A stretch of 64,000 nucleotides of DNA, taken from Pedobacter sp. MR2016-24 (GTDB lineage Bacteria; Bacteroidota; Bacteroidia; Sphingobacteriales; Sphingobacteriaceae). Positions within the stretch are counted from its first letter, which is position 1. Each line of letters starts with the position of its first letter. The stretch covers positions 248,001 to 312,000 of the forward strand of contig NZ_JAPIVO010000008.1 of the NCBI RefSeq assembly GCF_026239655.1, given 5' to 3'. Positions 33,856-42,068 of this stretch are shown piece after piece. The position numbers and the translations under genes were made by a program. The notes below the pieces were generated by a model. The model was given only the letters and a program-made list of their open reading frames with translations, was not told the DNA's origin and did not search any database.

Positions 33856-34473
33856 TTAAAAAGATGATTTTATTGCTGAGAAATTGTAGGAAGAAAAAGA
33901 TTGGGCTAAAGGAGGATTTGCATGCATTTCCAGTTCGGCAGGATCAAAAAGCATCGCTGTGCATAAACAGTTAGCCCGCTTCTTCCCCTCCAGGATGTCA
34001 TAATTGACACAGCCTTTGCAACCTTCCCAAAACAAATCATCCTGCGTGATCTGCTGAAAAGTAACCGGCTCGAAGCCCATCCTGGTATTCATTTTTAATA
34101 TGGCAGCTCCCGATGTGATGCTGAAGATCTTTGCCTGGGGATACCTGCTGCGTGAAATACGGAAGATGCGTTCTTTGATTGCTTTGGCCACACCGGAATT
34201 CCGGAATTGAGGCGCCACGATTAATCCCGAATTGGAAATAAACTGGTCATTCTGCCAGGTTTCGAGATAGGCAAAGCCCACCCATTCTTCACTGCTTGTT
34301 ACAGCGATGACCGCTTTACCTTCGCGCATTTTCCTGGCAATGGATTCAGGACTACGTTTTGCAATACCGGTGCCTCTTGCGATGGCAGATTCCTCGGTCT
34401 CTGTACATATCTGTTGTGTGTATCTGATATCATTTATTGTGGCCACCCGCACAAATATCATTTGCTGTTTCAT
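33856..34473 (-). CDS. GNAT N-acetyltransferase of the arginine-cluster type
   Basis: About 205 residues from ATG 34473 (MKQQMIFVRVATINDIRYTQ); an in-frame start at 34530 adds an unlikely leader. The acetyl-CoA site region reads 'GLIVAPQFRNSGVAKAIKER', the Q/RxxGxG/A loop of GNAT proteins. The C-terminal part has 'FWEGCKGCVNYDIL' and 'NCLCTAMLFDP', a cysteine-rich end seen in the GNAT that heads the Bacteroidota arginine cluster. It lies 12 nt upstream of the M20 deacylase. It may acylate an amino acid that the M20 enzyme later deacylates. This is an inference from gene pairing. Confidence 0.82.
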   Translation of the reverse strand: MKQQMIFVRVATINDIRYTQQICTETEESAIARGTGIAKRSPESIARKMREGKAVIAVTSSEEWVGFAYLETWQNDQFISNSGLIVAPQFRNSGVAKAIKERIFRISRSRYPQAKIFSITSGAAILKMNTRMGFEPVTFQQITQDDLFWEGCKGCVNYDILEGKKRANCLCTAMLFDPAELEMHANPPLAQSFSSYNFSAIKSSF

Positions 34474-34596
34474 TTTCAATTTTAGAAATGACGGATCAAA
34501 TGACATGCCTGCGTGCCACAAAATAGCCAAAAGGGCCTCTCTATTGGTCAGCCCTGTGATATTTCTTTAAAAACGATTAGTATGCCCCTTTACATA

Positions 34597-34615
34597 CCCT
34601 TCCATTTTGGAAGGG
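34597..34615. other. Hairpin between the GNAT and fuconolactonase genes
   Basis: CCCTTCC (34597-34603) pairs perfectly with GGAAGGG (34609-34615) around ATTTT. It lies just after the fuconolactonase stop at 34642 on the minus strand, so it may end the fucose operon, though a U tract is missing. Confidence 0.3.
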
Positions 34616-34641
34616 AGAATAGTCAATGAGGAAGGATATAC

Positions 34642-35475
34642 TTAGGAAAGACGGTAAAATGCAGAAGCATTTTCACCGAAAAAAAGTTCTTGTTCTCTGG
34701 CAGTAAAACGACTGAAATAGTTGGCTACAATACCCATCACATCGGTATAACTGCCGGCAGATAAACATACCGGCCAGTCTGAACCATAGAGGATTCTGCT
34801 GATACCAAAAGCTTCGACAACAGTGTCCAGATATGGCGTAAAATCATCAGCCTTCCAGGATTTAAGATCAGCTTCTGTGACCATACCCGACAACTTGCAA
34901 TGTACATTTTCATGCTGTGCTATTTGTTCAAGCTCTTTTTTCCAGTCGCCCATTACCTTATTTTTGATATCAGGCTTAGCCATATGATCAATCACAAAAC
35001 GAAGATCAGGAAAAGCGCCGACCAGTTCCGGCACATATTTGAGCTGATCCGGGAAAATTAAGATATCATAACTCAGGTCAAACTGCCGCAGTTTACTAAT
35101 ACCATTGAGAAAAGCCTTATCCAGCATCAGATCCCTTTGGGTTTCGCCCTGCAGGATATGACGCACACCTTTAAACTTATCATTACGGCTAAAGTGGTGC
35201 AGCCATTCTTCAATTGCGGGGCACTGGAGGTCTACCCATCCCACTACACCTTTAATAAAATCGTGCTCTTTTGCCAGCTGCAGTAAAAAAATGGTTTCAG
35301 CTTCTGTCTGATCTGCCTGTACAGCGATGCACCCTTCAATACCATGTTCCTGCAACACAGGGAGCAGGTTTTCAGGTAGAAAGTCCCTGCGGATCACGGC
35401 CATTTCTTCATTGATCCATTCGTGTTTCAAATAGTCATATTTCCAGAAATGCTGATGTGCATCAATTTTAACCAT
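34642..35475 (-). CDS. L-fuconolactonase, amidohydrolase family
   Basis: 277 residues, cytoplasmic TIM barrel. The start 'MVKIDAHQHFWKYD' carries the H-x-H metal ligands. 'VIDHMAKPD' (about residue 160) and 'LYGSDWPVC' near the C-terminus (about 240) supply the remaining His and Asp of the cog3618 amidohydrolases. It hydrolyses the lactone formed from L-fucose to L-fuconate. It lies 7 nt after the mutarotase gene and is the last of three tightly packed genes. The dehydrogenase that makes its substrate and the fuconate dehydratase are not in the window. Confidence 0.88.
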   Translation of the reverse strand: MVKIDAHQHFWKYDYLKHEWINEEMAVIRRDFLPENLLPVLQEHGIEGCIAVQADQTEAETIFLLQLAKEHDFIKGVVGWVDLQCPAIEEWLHHFSRNDKFKGVRHILQGETQRDLMLDKAFLNGISKLRQFDLSYDILIFPDQLKYVPELVGAFPDLRFVIDHMAKPDIKNKVMGDWKKELEQIAQHENVHCKLSGMVTEADLKSWKADDFTPYLDTVVEAFGISRILYGSDWPVCLSAGSYTDVMGIVANYFSRFTAREQELFFGENASAFYRLS

Positions 35476-35482
35476 TGCCTGA

Positions 35483-35818
35483 TTATTTATTCAGTTCAAA
35501 AATCCTGTCCATCAAAACCCATTTTTCACCAGGTTTCGCAGAGGGCAGTGCCTGCTGGTATTTCCACATTAATTCTTCCCATTCCTGCACTTTTGGATTC
35601 CCAGCATCCATCTCTGCCTTCTTTGTAAAGGTAAAGCTTTCATCTGTATCCATGATCATAAATAAAAGTGTACCTACCCGGTAAATTTCCATATCAGTGA
35701 TTCCGGATTTCAGTATGCTTGCTTTTATTTCCGGCCATATCGCCCGGTGGATTTCTTCATATTCAGCGATCAGCCGATCATCTGGAACAAGGCCAAGGCC
35801 TAAACAATATCTTTTCAT
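35483..35818 (-). CDS. L-rhamnose/L-fucose mutarotase family protein (RhaM fold)
   Basis: 111 residues. The dimeric ferredoxin-like RhaM fold shows in 'IAEYEEIHRAIWPEIKASIL' (catalytic His near residue 29), 'EIYRVGTLLFMIMDTD' and a final 'KWVLMDRIFEL'. It interconverts alpha- and beta-anomers of a 6-deoxy hexose. Between an L-fucose permease and a fuconolactonase, L-fucose is the likely substrate. Its ATG overlaps the fucP stop by one base (TAATG), indicating translational coupling. Confidence 0.9.
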   Translation of the reverse strand: MKRYCLGLGLVPDDRLIAEYEEIHRAIWPEIKASILKSGITDMEIYRVGTLLFMIMDTDESFTFTKKAEMDAGNPKVQEWEELMWKYQQALPSAKPGEKWVLMDRIFELNK

Positions 35819-37062
35819 TAGTGTGCTGTTATAATTTTAACCTTTTTCACATTAAGGTTACGTAGTGCAAAATAGAAAACGACTAAAAAGCAGAGTCCCG
35901 GTACGAGGTAAGCGGTCTGGATATTTGTCATATCAGATACTCTTCCCATTAATACGGGAAAAACCGCACCTCCGACTATCGCCATGATTACAAAAGAAGA
36001 TCCTTCTTTCATTCTGGAACCCAATCCCCTGATACTTAAAGAGAAAATAGTCGGGAACATGATAGACATAAAGAATTCTACCCCCATTAACGCATATACG
36101 GAAGCTTTGCCATGTAATACGATTGCGGCTATGATCAGCACCACATTGATGAGACTATATACCGCCAGTAATTTTGATGGTGAAATGTACTTCATCAGGA
36201 AAGTCCCTATAAACCTGCCCGCCATAAAACCAAAAAGGGCACCCGCAAGGAACATCGAAGCAGATTTTTCTGCTATACCTGCTACCTGAGCGGAGAAACG
36301 GATAAAAAAGCTGCTGACACATACCTGTGCACCTACATAAAAAAACTGGGCAACAACGCCCAATACCAGGTTCTTTTGTTTGAACAGTGAACCATTGTTA
36401 TCGACCATATCCTCTTCATCCTGTATTTCAGGTAAAGGTGTACGCATTAAAAATATAGCGATCAGCAATACTACTAAACCAATAATCATAAAGGGCAGCT
36501 TTACAGCAGATGCCTCATGGTCAAAGTAAGTGTTCAGCTGAGCTGGATTCATTGCAGCCTGTGCTTCAGGACTCAGTGTTTCACCCGATAAGATAAACAT
36601 TCCTCCCAATAGCGGTGCAAGCGTAGAAGCCAGTCCGTTAAATGATTGTGCAAAATTGAGTCGCTGTGTAGCCCCTTCCGGATCGCCCAGAACTGTAATA
36701 TATGGGTTTGCTGCAGTCTCCAGAAAGGTTAATCCGCTCGCAATAATAAACAACGCGCCCAGAAAAAAAACGTATGACCTGGTCTCTGCTGCAGGATAAA
36801 ACAGGAAAGCTCCTGTGGCAAACAACAGTAGTCCCAATACAATACCGCCCTTATAACCGAAGCGTTTCATGAATTTTCCTGCAGGGATAGCCAGTAAAAA
36901 GTAAGCGATATAAGAAGCAGAGTCAATAAATGCAGATTGTGTATCTGTCAGTTGACAGGCTTTCTTTAAATGCGGAATCAATATAGGATTTAAATTGAGT
37001 GCAAATCCCCATAAAAAGAAGAGGGATGTAATCAGCACTACCGCGAAATGATTTTTTTTCAT
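35818..37062 (-). CDS. fucP: L-fucose:H+ symporter
   Basis: 414 residues with twelve transmembrane helices of the major facilitator FHS (FucP) family. Typical segments are 'LFFLWGFALNLNPILIPHLK' (helix 1), 'KFMKRFGYKGGIVLGLLLF', 'LTFLETAANPYITVLGDPEG' with the conserved Glu, and 'NFAQSFNGLASTLAPLLGG'. It imports L-fucose with protons across the inner membrane. It is the first gene of the three-gene fucose unit and is divergent from an AraC regulator. Other sugars of the FHS family (glucose, galactose) are possible but the neighbours favour fucose. Confidence 0.92.
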   Translation of the reverse strand: MKKNHFAVVLITSLFFLWGFALNLNPILIPHLKKACQLTDTQSAFIDSASYIAYFLLAIPAGKFMKRFGYKGGIVLGLLLFATGAFLFYPAAETRSYVFFLGALFIIASGLTFLETAANPYITVLGDPEGATQRLNFAQSFNGLASTLAPLLGGMFILSGETLSPEAQAAMNPAQLNTYFDHEASAVKLPFMIIGLVVLLIAIFLMRTPLPEIQDEEDMVDNNGSLFKQKNLVLGVVAQFFYVGAQVCVSSFFIRFSAQVAGIAEKSASMFLAGALFGFMAGRFIGTFLMKYISPSKLLAVYSLINVVLIIAAIVLHGKASVYALMGVEFFMSIMFPTIFSLSIRGLGSRMKEGSSFVIMAIVGGAVFPVLMGRVSDMTNIQTAYLVPGLCFLVVFYFALRNLNVKKVKIITAH

Positions 37063-37208
37063 CGTTTAAATATACAGGGTTATAATTTTATATCGGTTAG
37101 CCGAAAGTAAGTATGATTTAGCTGATGAAACAATTCATCTTATCAATTTATTAAGGTATATTAACATTAGTATTTAAAAATAAACAAATTCCTGTATATA
37201 TTTACCTG

Positions 37209-38078
37209 ATGAAGCCGCAGCATCTTAAAATACAAACAAACGCCGATCAATCTTTTAGTGTGAGAAAAGATACATCGCCTAATGTAAATAACAGATGGCA
37301 TTACCATACCGAAGTAGAAATGGTTTGTTTTCACAATGGCACAGGAACTCAATTTGTGGGGGATAATATTGAGCGTTTTTTACCGGGTGATGTAGTGCTG
37401 TTAGGCAGTGACCTTCCGCATTACTGGCGTTACGACTCTTCTTATTTTGAGGAAGACAGGGCCGAGGAACCGCATGCTACAGTAATCCATTTTTATGAGA
37501 GTTTTCTTGGTGAAAGATTTCTGCATTTGCCGGAGACCAAGGCAATCAAAAATATATTAGAAAAGGCGAAAAGAGGGATTCTGATCCGTGGCGATGAAGC
37601 GGAGAAAATTTCCCAGCAGATGGAAAAGATTTACATAGCTGAAGGGCTGAACAAAATCACTGCGCTGCTGGATTGCCTGATGATGGTGGCGGGCATGCCT
37701 AAAATTGAAATACTGTCTTCTTTAGGGTTTAAGGCCGACTTCAGGGCAGCAGAAAATGACAGGATGAATAACATCTATAATTTCGCGCTGAATAATTTCA
37801 AGAAGAAAATCCAGCTGGAAGAAATTGCTGCCGTTGCAGATCTGGTTCCTAATTCTTTCTGCCGCTATTTTAAAACCCGGACAGGAAAAACATTTTCTAA
37901 GTTCATGGTAGATATCCGTGTGGGTTATGCCTGTAAACTGATCCTCGAAAACAGACTGGATATTAAGCAGATCTGCTTTGAATCTGGCTTTAACAACTTC
38001 TCCTGCTTCCATAAAAGTTTTAAGACCATTACAGGGAAAACCCCGAAACTTTATCAGGAAACACATTTACTTGTGTAA
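37209..38078 (+). CDS. AraC family transcriptional regulator of the fucose genes
   Basis: 289 residues. A cupin-like N-terminal sensor (about 20-110) has 'NNRWHYHTEVEMVCFHNGTG' and 'ERFLPGDVVLLGSDLPHYW'. The C-terminal AraC HTH pair spans about 185-285, with 'IQLEEIAAVADLVPNSFCRY', 'RVGYACKLILE' and 'ICFESGFNNFSCFHKSFKTI'. It probably activates the divergent fucP operon in response to L-fucose or a product. The 146-bp shared intergenic region (37063-37208) is AT-rich. A TATATTTA close to the -7 consensus lies just before its ATG. Confidence 0.92.
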   Translation: MKPQHLKIQTNADQSFSVRKDTSPNVNNRWHYHTEVEMVCFHNGTGTQFVGDNIERFLPGDVVLLGSDLPHYWRYDSSYFEEDRAEEPHATVIHFYESFLGERFLHLPETKAIKNILEKAKRGILIRGDEAEKISQQMEKIYIAEGLNKITALLDCLMMVAGMPKIEILSSLGFKADFRAAENDRMNNIYNFALNNFKKKIQLEEIAAVADLVPNSFCRYFKTRTGKTFSKFMVDIRVGYACKLILENRLDIKQICFESGFNNFSCFHKSFKTITGKTPKLYQETHLLV

Positions 38079-38098
38079 TTCAGCCCTGCAGTTCCAGC

Positions 38099-39463
38099 CT
38101 ATTTTAGTGATGAATACTTTACAACTGCATACTTACCCGTCTTTTTAGCCGGAAACAGGCCTATATTCAGAGAAAACGATACCCCTACCGACTTCAAATC
38201 TACATTTCCGTTTCCTATTCCCGTGAGCGGTAGCTTGGCAAAAGGCTGTAGCCCTACGCTGAAAGATTCATTTATCCGATGGTCGAAGCTGAGCGAAATA
38301 TTTGCTATACCGAAAAGATGTTTGTTTTGATTCTGCACTTCCAATGTAGACACCTGCTGCCCCGCTCCGGCAGCCCCGGTAATAAATTCGTACTTTTCTT
38401 TCAGCATAAAATAACTCGATAAGCCAGTATTCACACTCACAGAAAGCCGCTTTTTATTTAACAGCTTGTAGTTCACATTCAGTGGAATATCCAGCACATT
38501 ACAGTCTGCATCTACCTCCCAATCCTGCGCCGCGGCATAAGGATTATCCTGCGGAGCGGTACCCGCAGAGTTATAATATTTTTTAGCATAAATCGCACCG
38601 GAAGTCACGCTGAATTTCGGGCTCAATGCATAAGTTGCCAGCATCCCCAGGTTGGAACTCACCTTTGAGGATTTGCTCGGTTTTGCCGTAGTAATATCAG
38701 GAGCAGCCATAGCACTCAGAATTAAGGTATTTCGTGGGGACAACGCTGTTTCCATATTTTTTTGCACACTTCTTGCAATTTCAGTGGGCGTAATTTTTTC
38801 GAAAGGATCTTTACTCTGCGCCAATGCATTAGCCTTTTTTTCCAGCGCTATCCTATCGCGTTCAGCAGCTGTGCTGACATCCGCAACCTCTTTACTTGAG
38901 TGTGCTAATGTAGAAGAAACCTGTAGATTGACCTCTGGTCTCATCAGATTAATACCTGAATTTATGCCATCATTTGCGGTAATGGCACTTAATAAAGGCA
39001 AAACAGGCGGTGCCTGTTCAGTCATCAATCCCACGGCAGTTGTCCTGCCACTGATATTCCCGGCTATTTGCACTTGTGAATAGAACTGTTGACCTGTTTC
39101 CTGGTGGATATGGGTATCTGCTGAATTTATTTGATGCTCAGCACGATTCATTTTCAGATCCGCAGTGTTATTTTCCAGCTCTGCCTTTTTAATCCCTGGT
39201 TTTACCGGTTCAACCGAGGAGAGTTCTTCGCCCCCCTTTTTATTAATTTCCACAGGAGTGGAGAGCAACCAGAATAATACCACCGTCAACACTGCGGCAA
39301 TACCTGTCGCCGTATATAACCACATTGGAATCAGGCGTTTTTTGTTTTCTGTTCCATCCAGTTTACGCTCCATTTTCTCCCAGTCCAGTTCATTGAAAGG
39401 AATTTCAGGATCACTTAGTCCGTTTTTAAATAGCTGATCTATATCGTTCTCGTTTTCCATCAC
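38099..39463 (-). CDS. Membrane-anchored partner of the sigma factor, with C-terminal beta-barrel-like domain
   Basis: 454 residues. The N-terminal 45 residues are cytoplasmic and charged ('FNELDWEKMERKLDG', a motif common to anti-sigma-like proteins beside Bacteroidota ECF sigma factors). One transmembrane helix lies at about 47-67 (MWLYTATGIAAVLTVVLFWL), followed by a long low-complexity periplasmic linker to about 270. The C-terminal 180 residues look like an outer-membrane beta-barrel (PorT type), with alternating strands such as 'FSVTSGAIYAKKYYN' and 'HRINESFSVGLQPFAKLPL'. It starts 3 nt after the sigma-factor stop. It could anchor and inhibit the sigma factor and sense the outer envelope; this is an inference. 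Confidence 0.8.
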   Translation of the reverse strand: MMENENDIDQLFKNGLSDPEIPFNELDWEKMERKLDGTENKKRLIPMWLYTATGIAAVLTVVLFWLLSTPVEINKKGGEELSSVEPVKPGIKKAELENNTADLKMNRAEHQINSADTHIHQETGQQFYSQVQIAGNISGRTTAVGLMTEQAPPVLPLLSAITANDGINSGINLMRPEVNLQVSSTLAHSSKEVADVSTAAERDRIALEKKANALAQSKDPFEKITPTEIARSVQKNMETALSPRNTLILSAMAAPDITTAKPSKSSKVSSNLGMLATYALSPKFSVTSGAIYAKKYYNSAGTAPQDNPYAAAQDWEVDADCNVLDIPLNVNYKLLNKKRLSVSVNTGLSSYFMLKEKYEFITGAAGAGQQVSTLEVQNQNKHLFGIANISLSFDHRINESFSVGLQPFAKLPLTGIGNGNVDLKSVGVSFSLNIGLFPAKKTGKYAVVKYSSLK

Positions 39464-39466
39464 TAT

Positions 39467-40072
39467 TTATCGATTTTTTGCTGGCATTTCATTGTTAACA
39501 TTTATAGGATTAACCCCTTGTCTGGCAATGAAGCTAACATCTGCTTTTAAACTACCGTTTATTGTTGCCAGCTTCTCTTGCAATTTTTGTCGCGCTTTAA
39601 ATAAATTGGATTTCGAAGTACCCGTAGAAATTTTTAACAGCTCTGCTATTTCTTCATGCGAATACCCATCTATAGCATACAGATTGAACACGGTGCGATA
39701 CGCAGGAGATAGTCCCTGGATCAGTGCCAACAACTCTTTGTAGGCCAGCTGACTATAAACTATTGCCGCATCACCGATATGTTCCAGGGTGCTTACATCC
39801 TCATGGTCAGCAAATTTTAGATTGGCGCGGTAATGATCTATCGCAGTATTGGTGATAATTTTTCCGATCCATGATTTAAATGGTTTTTCGGGATCGTATT
39901 TCTCTATGTTGTTGAATATTTTCAGGAAACCATCATTCAGCACATCCGCAGCATCCTCGTCATCTAATGCATAACGTCTGCATATAGCCAGTCCATAACT
40001 ATAAAATTCTTTATAGAGTAAGTACTGACTGGACCTGTCTTTTTTGATGCACCCGCTGATGATTCTCTGCAC
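39467..40072 (-). CDS. ECF sigma factor
   Basis: 201 residues. Region 2 has 'DDEDAADVLNDGFLKIFNNI' and 'KPFKSWIGKIITNTAIDHYR'; region 4 has 'LSPAYRTVFNLYAIDGYSHE' and 'EIAELLKISTGTSKSNLFKA'. The spacing is that of a typical ECF factor. It directs transcription of envelope or stress genes when released by its partner, the membrane protein encoded 3 nt downstream. It is divergent from the lipoprotein-cytochrome operon at 40247, which is a possible target. The intergenic stretch (40073-40246) holds a perfect palindrome CCGTATACGG (40107-40116) and a GGTTGCC/GGCAACC inverted repeat (40132-40138 and 40170-40176). Confidence 0.93.
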   Translation of the reverse strand: MQRIISGCIKKDRSSQYLLYKEFYSYGLAICRRYALDDEDAADVLNDGFLKIFNNIEKYDPEKPFKSWIGKIITNTAIDHYRANLKFADHEDVSTLEHIGDAAIVYSQLAYKELLALIQGLSPAYRTVFNLYAIDGYSHEEIAELLKISTGTSKSNLFKARQKLQEKLATINGSLKADVSFIARQGVNPINVNNEMPAKNR

Positions 40073-40246
40073 CTTTTTTATGATTTAAGCTGAGTCATTT
40101 TCTACCCCGTATACGGACAGTTTTTACAAAAGGTTGCCCCGAAAAAAAATTTATTTATCTGCTTGCACAGGCAACCGGCAGCAGTAATGTAACGTAATCG
40201 CTACAATCGATTAAATATATCGTTTCATTCTAAAAGTAAAGAAATT

Positions 40247-41134
40247 ATGTTGGTAATTCTTAAAAGAAATCTGGCTTTAATAAGCCTGGCAGGACTGATG
40301 GTCTTTGCTTCATGCTCAAAAAATAACGATGCTCCGGAAGACGCGGGGAAAGATCCGTATGGTAATCCTGTTACACCAGGAGGTACTGCCGCCAGCTCCG
40401 GTTTGCAGTTAGCCACCTCAACTACATTTGGCAGTGTATTTACTGATGGTAACGGAAAAGCTTTATATGCATTTGCAATAGATGCGAACGGCACTTCCGG
40501 ATGTGTAGATGGCTGCCTGTTAGCCTGGCCGGTCTATTATGCGGGCAATGAAACTGCACCAGCCGGAGTAGCGGCTACAGATATTGCGACCATCACACGT
40601 GCAGACGGCAGGAAACAAACCACTTATAAAGGCTGGCCATTGTATTACTATAGCGGAGATGCGACGAAAGCAGATATTAAAGGTGACGGTGTAGGGGGAA
40701 CCTGGTTTGTTGCAAAACCTGATTATTCAGTCATGTTTGCCAAAACACAACTGGTGGGCCGTGATACGAAAAACTATACCGCCGAAGGTGTTGAAGGTAC
40801 AGGTGAAACGGTTTACCTGACGGATGCAGCAGGTAAAACCTTATATGCTTACGCACCAGATACATTTAATGTAAATACCTATACCGAAGCAGACTTAAGC
40901 AACAATGCGCTCTGGCCCATCTTTGAATCTGAGATCCTGAACGTACCATCTATCATCAAAAAAGATGTCATTGTACAAATCACTGCAGCAGGTAAAAAAC
41001 AATTGACCTATAAAGGACATCCGCTTTATTATTTCGGTGGTGATGCCAAACGTGGTGAAACTAAAGGAGTAAGCGTACCTGCACCCGGCGTATGGCCTAT
41101 CCTGACTGTAAACACGCCAGCTTTAACTAAATAA
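40247..41134 (+). CDS. PF03640-type repeat lipoprotein
   Basis: 295 residues. Lipoprotein signal (ISLAGLMVFASCSKN). Two copies of the 'secreted repeat of unknown function' unit can be read: 'GKALYAFAIDANGTSGCVDG' with 'AWPVYY' and then 'RKQTTYKGWPLYYYSGDATK'; and 'GKTLYAYAPDTFNVN' with 'LWPIF' and then 'KKQLTYKGHPLYYFGGDAKR'. The family is found in exported proteins across phyla and its role is unknown. It is the first gene of a four-gene operon that also encodes a c-type cytochrome, which hints at a redox or metal-linked role in the periplasm. Confidence 0.88.
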   Translation: MLVILKRNLALISLAGLMVFASCSKNNDAPEDAGKDPYGNPVTPGGTAASSGLQLATSTTFGSVFTDGNGKALYAFAIDANGTSGCVDGCLLAWPVYYAGNETAPAGVAATDIATITRADGRKQTTYKGWPLYYYSGDATKADIKGDGVGGTWFVAKPDYSVMFAKTQLVGRDTKNYTAEGVEGTGETVYLTDAAGKTLYAYAPDTFNVNTYTEADLSNNALWPIFESEILNVPSIIKKDVIVQITAAGKKQLTYKGHPLYYFGGDAKRGETKGVSVPAPGVWPILTVNTPALTK

Positions 41135-41141
41135 ATTTCAT

Positions 41142-41507
41142 ATGTTAAAATATCCGATCACCACCATCGCTATTGCATTTGTTTACCTCCTGCTGGCCTG
41201 CTGTTCAAAAAAGCAGGCTGAGGAGATCAAACCTGATCAGCCCCCGACTGAAAAGCCGGGTACAAATGTAAGTTTCGCCAGTTTTGTGCAGCCCCTGTTG
41301 CAAACCAAATGTGCCGGATGCCATGCGCCGGGCCGTTCTGCAGCAGCCATCTGGAGCTTTAATGGCTATACCTCGGTCACCGCTAATGCAGACCGGATAA
41401 AAGATGCTGTACTGGTAAAAAAATCTATGCCGCTGGGCGGAACGATTACTGCGTCCGACCTGCAATCGCTCCAGGCCTGGTTTGACCAGGGTACACTTAA
41501 CAACTAA
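41142..41507 (+). CDS. Mono-haem c-type cytochrome lipoprotein
   Basis: 121 residues. Lipoprotein signal 'AFVYLLLACCSKK'. A single haem-binding C-x-x-C-H (KCAGCH, residues 57-61) and a plausible Met axial ligand in 'KKSMPLGGTI' (about residue 91) mark a small cytochrome c domain of the type fused in Planctomycete cytochrome proteins. It would carry electrons at the periplasmic face of a membrane. It lies 7 nt after the PF03640 lipoprotein and 12 nt before YceI. No oxidase or dehydrogenase partner is in the operon. Confidence 0.88.
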   Translation: MLKYPITTIAIAFVYLLLACCSKKQAEEIKPDQPPTEKPGTNVSFASFVQPLLQTKCAGCHAPGRSAAAIWSFNGYTSVTANADRIKDAVLVKKSMPLGGTITASDLQSLQAWFDQGTLNN

Positions 41508-41519
41508 AAAACTGATCTC

Positions 41520-42068
41520 ATGAAAAGAATGATTCTGCTATTTGGCCTCTGCTTATCTTTCATGGCAGCCGGAGCCCAAAATATTTTTGTAAGTAAAGCG
41601 ACCTCCATTACGTTTTTCTCCAGTACTCCTGTTGAAGATATTGAAGGGAAAAGCACTACTGCAAGTTCCGTAGTGGATATTAAATCCCGCAACATTGTGT
41701 TTAAAGTGTCGAATACCTCTTTTCAGTTTAAAAAAAAACTGATGCAGGAGCATTTCAATGAAAATTATATAGAGAGTGACAAATATCCTTTTTCAATTTT
41801 CAGGGGGAAAATCACAGACGATGTAGACCTGAGCAAGGATGGCAGTTATACCGTAAATGTCGAGGGTACCCTGGATATACACGGCGTTACAAAAGCTTAC
41901 CAAAGTAAAGCCAATATTGTAGTGGCCAAAGGAGTAATCACTGCCCGCACTACAATAAGGGTCAAAATTGAGGATCACCAGATCAAGGTTCCTTCTATCG
42001 TATTTAAAAACATCGCGGAATTTGTCGACGTGCGCATATCGGCAACTTATCAACCCAAAAAATCATGA
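41520..42068 (+). CDS. YceI family periplasmic protein
   Basis: 182 residues with a signal peptide (MKRMILLFGLCLSFMAAGAQ). The YceI lipocalin-like barrel is visible: 'ATSITFFSSTPVEDIEGKS', 'NIVFKVSNTSFQFKKKLMQE', 'KYPFSIFRGKITDDVDLSKD', 'YTVNVEGTLDIHGVTKAYQS' and 'IKVPSIVFKNIAEFVDVRIS'. The fold binds polyisoprenoid-like lipids. Its stop overlaps the next start (ATGA), so the two are coupled. Confidence 0.92.
   Translation: MKRMILLFGLCLSFMAAGAQNIFVSKATSITFFSSTPVEDIEGKSTTASSVVDIKSRNIVFKVSNTSFQFKKKLMQEHFNENYIESDKYPFSIFRGKITDDVDLSKDGSYTVNVEGTLDIHGVTKAYQSKANIVVAKGVITARTTIRVKIEDHQIKVPSIVFKNIAEFVDVRISATYQPKKS

Noticed and set aside
40107-40116. CCGTATACGG palindrome as a transcription factor site
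   Set aside because: It is a perfect 10-bp palindrome, but only one copy is seen and no promoter element is aligned with it. Noted under the sigma-factor gene only.
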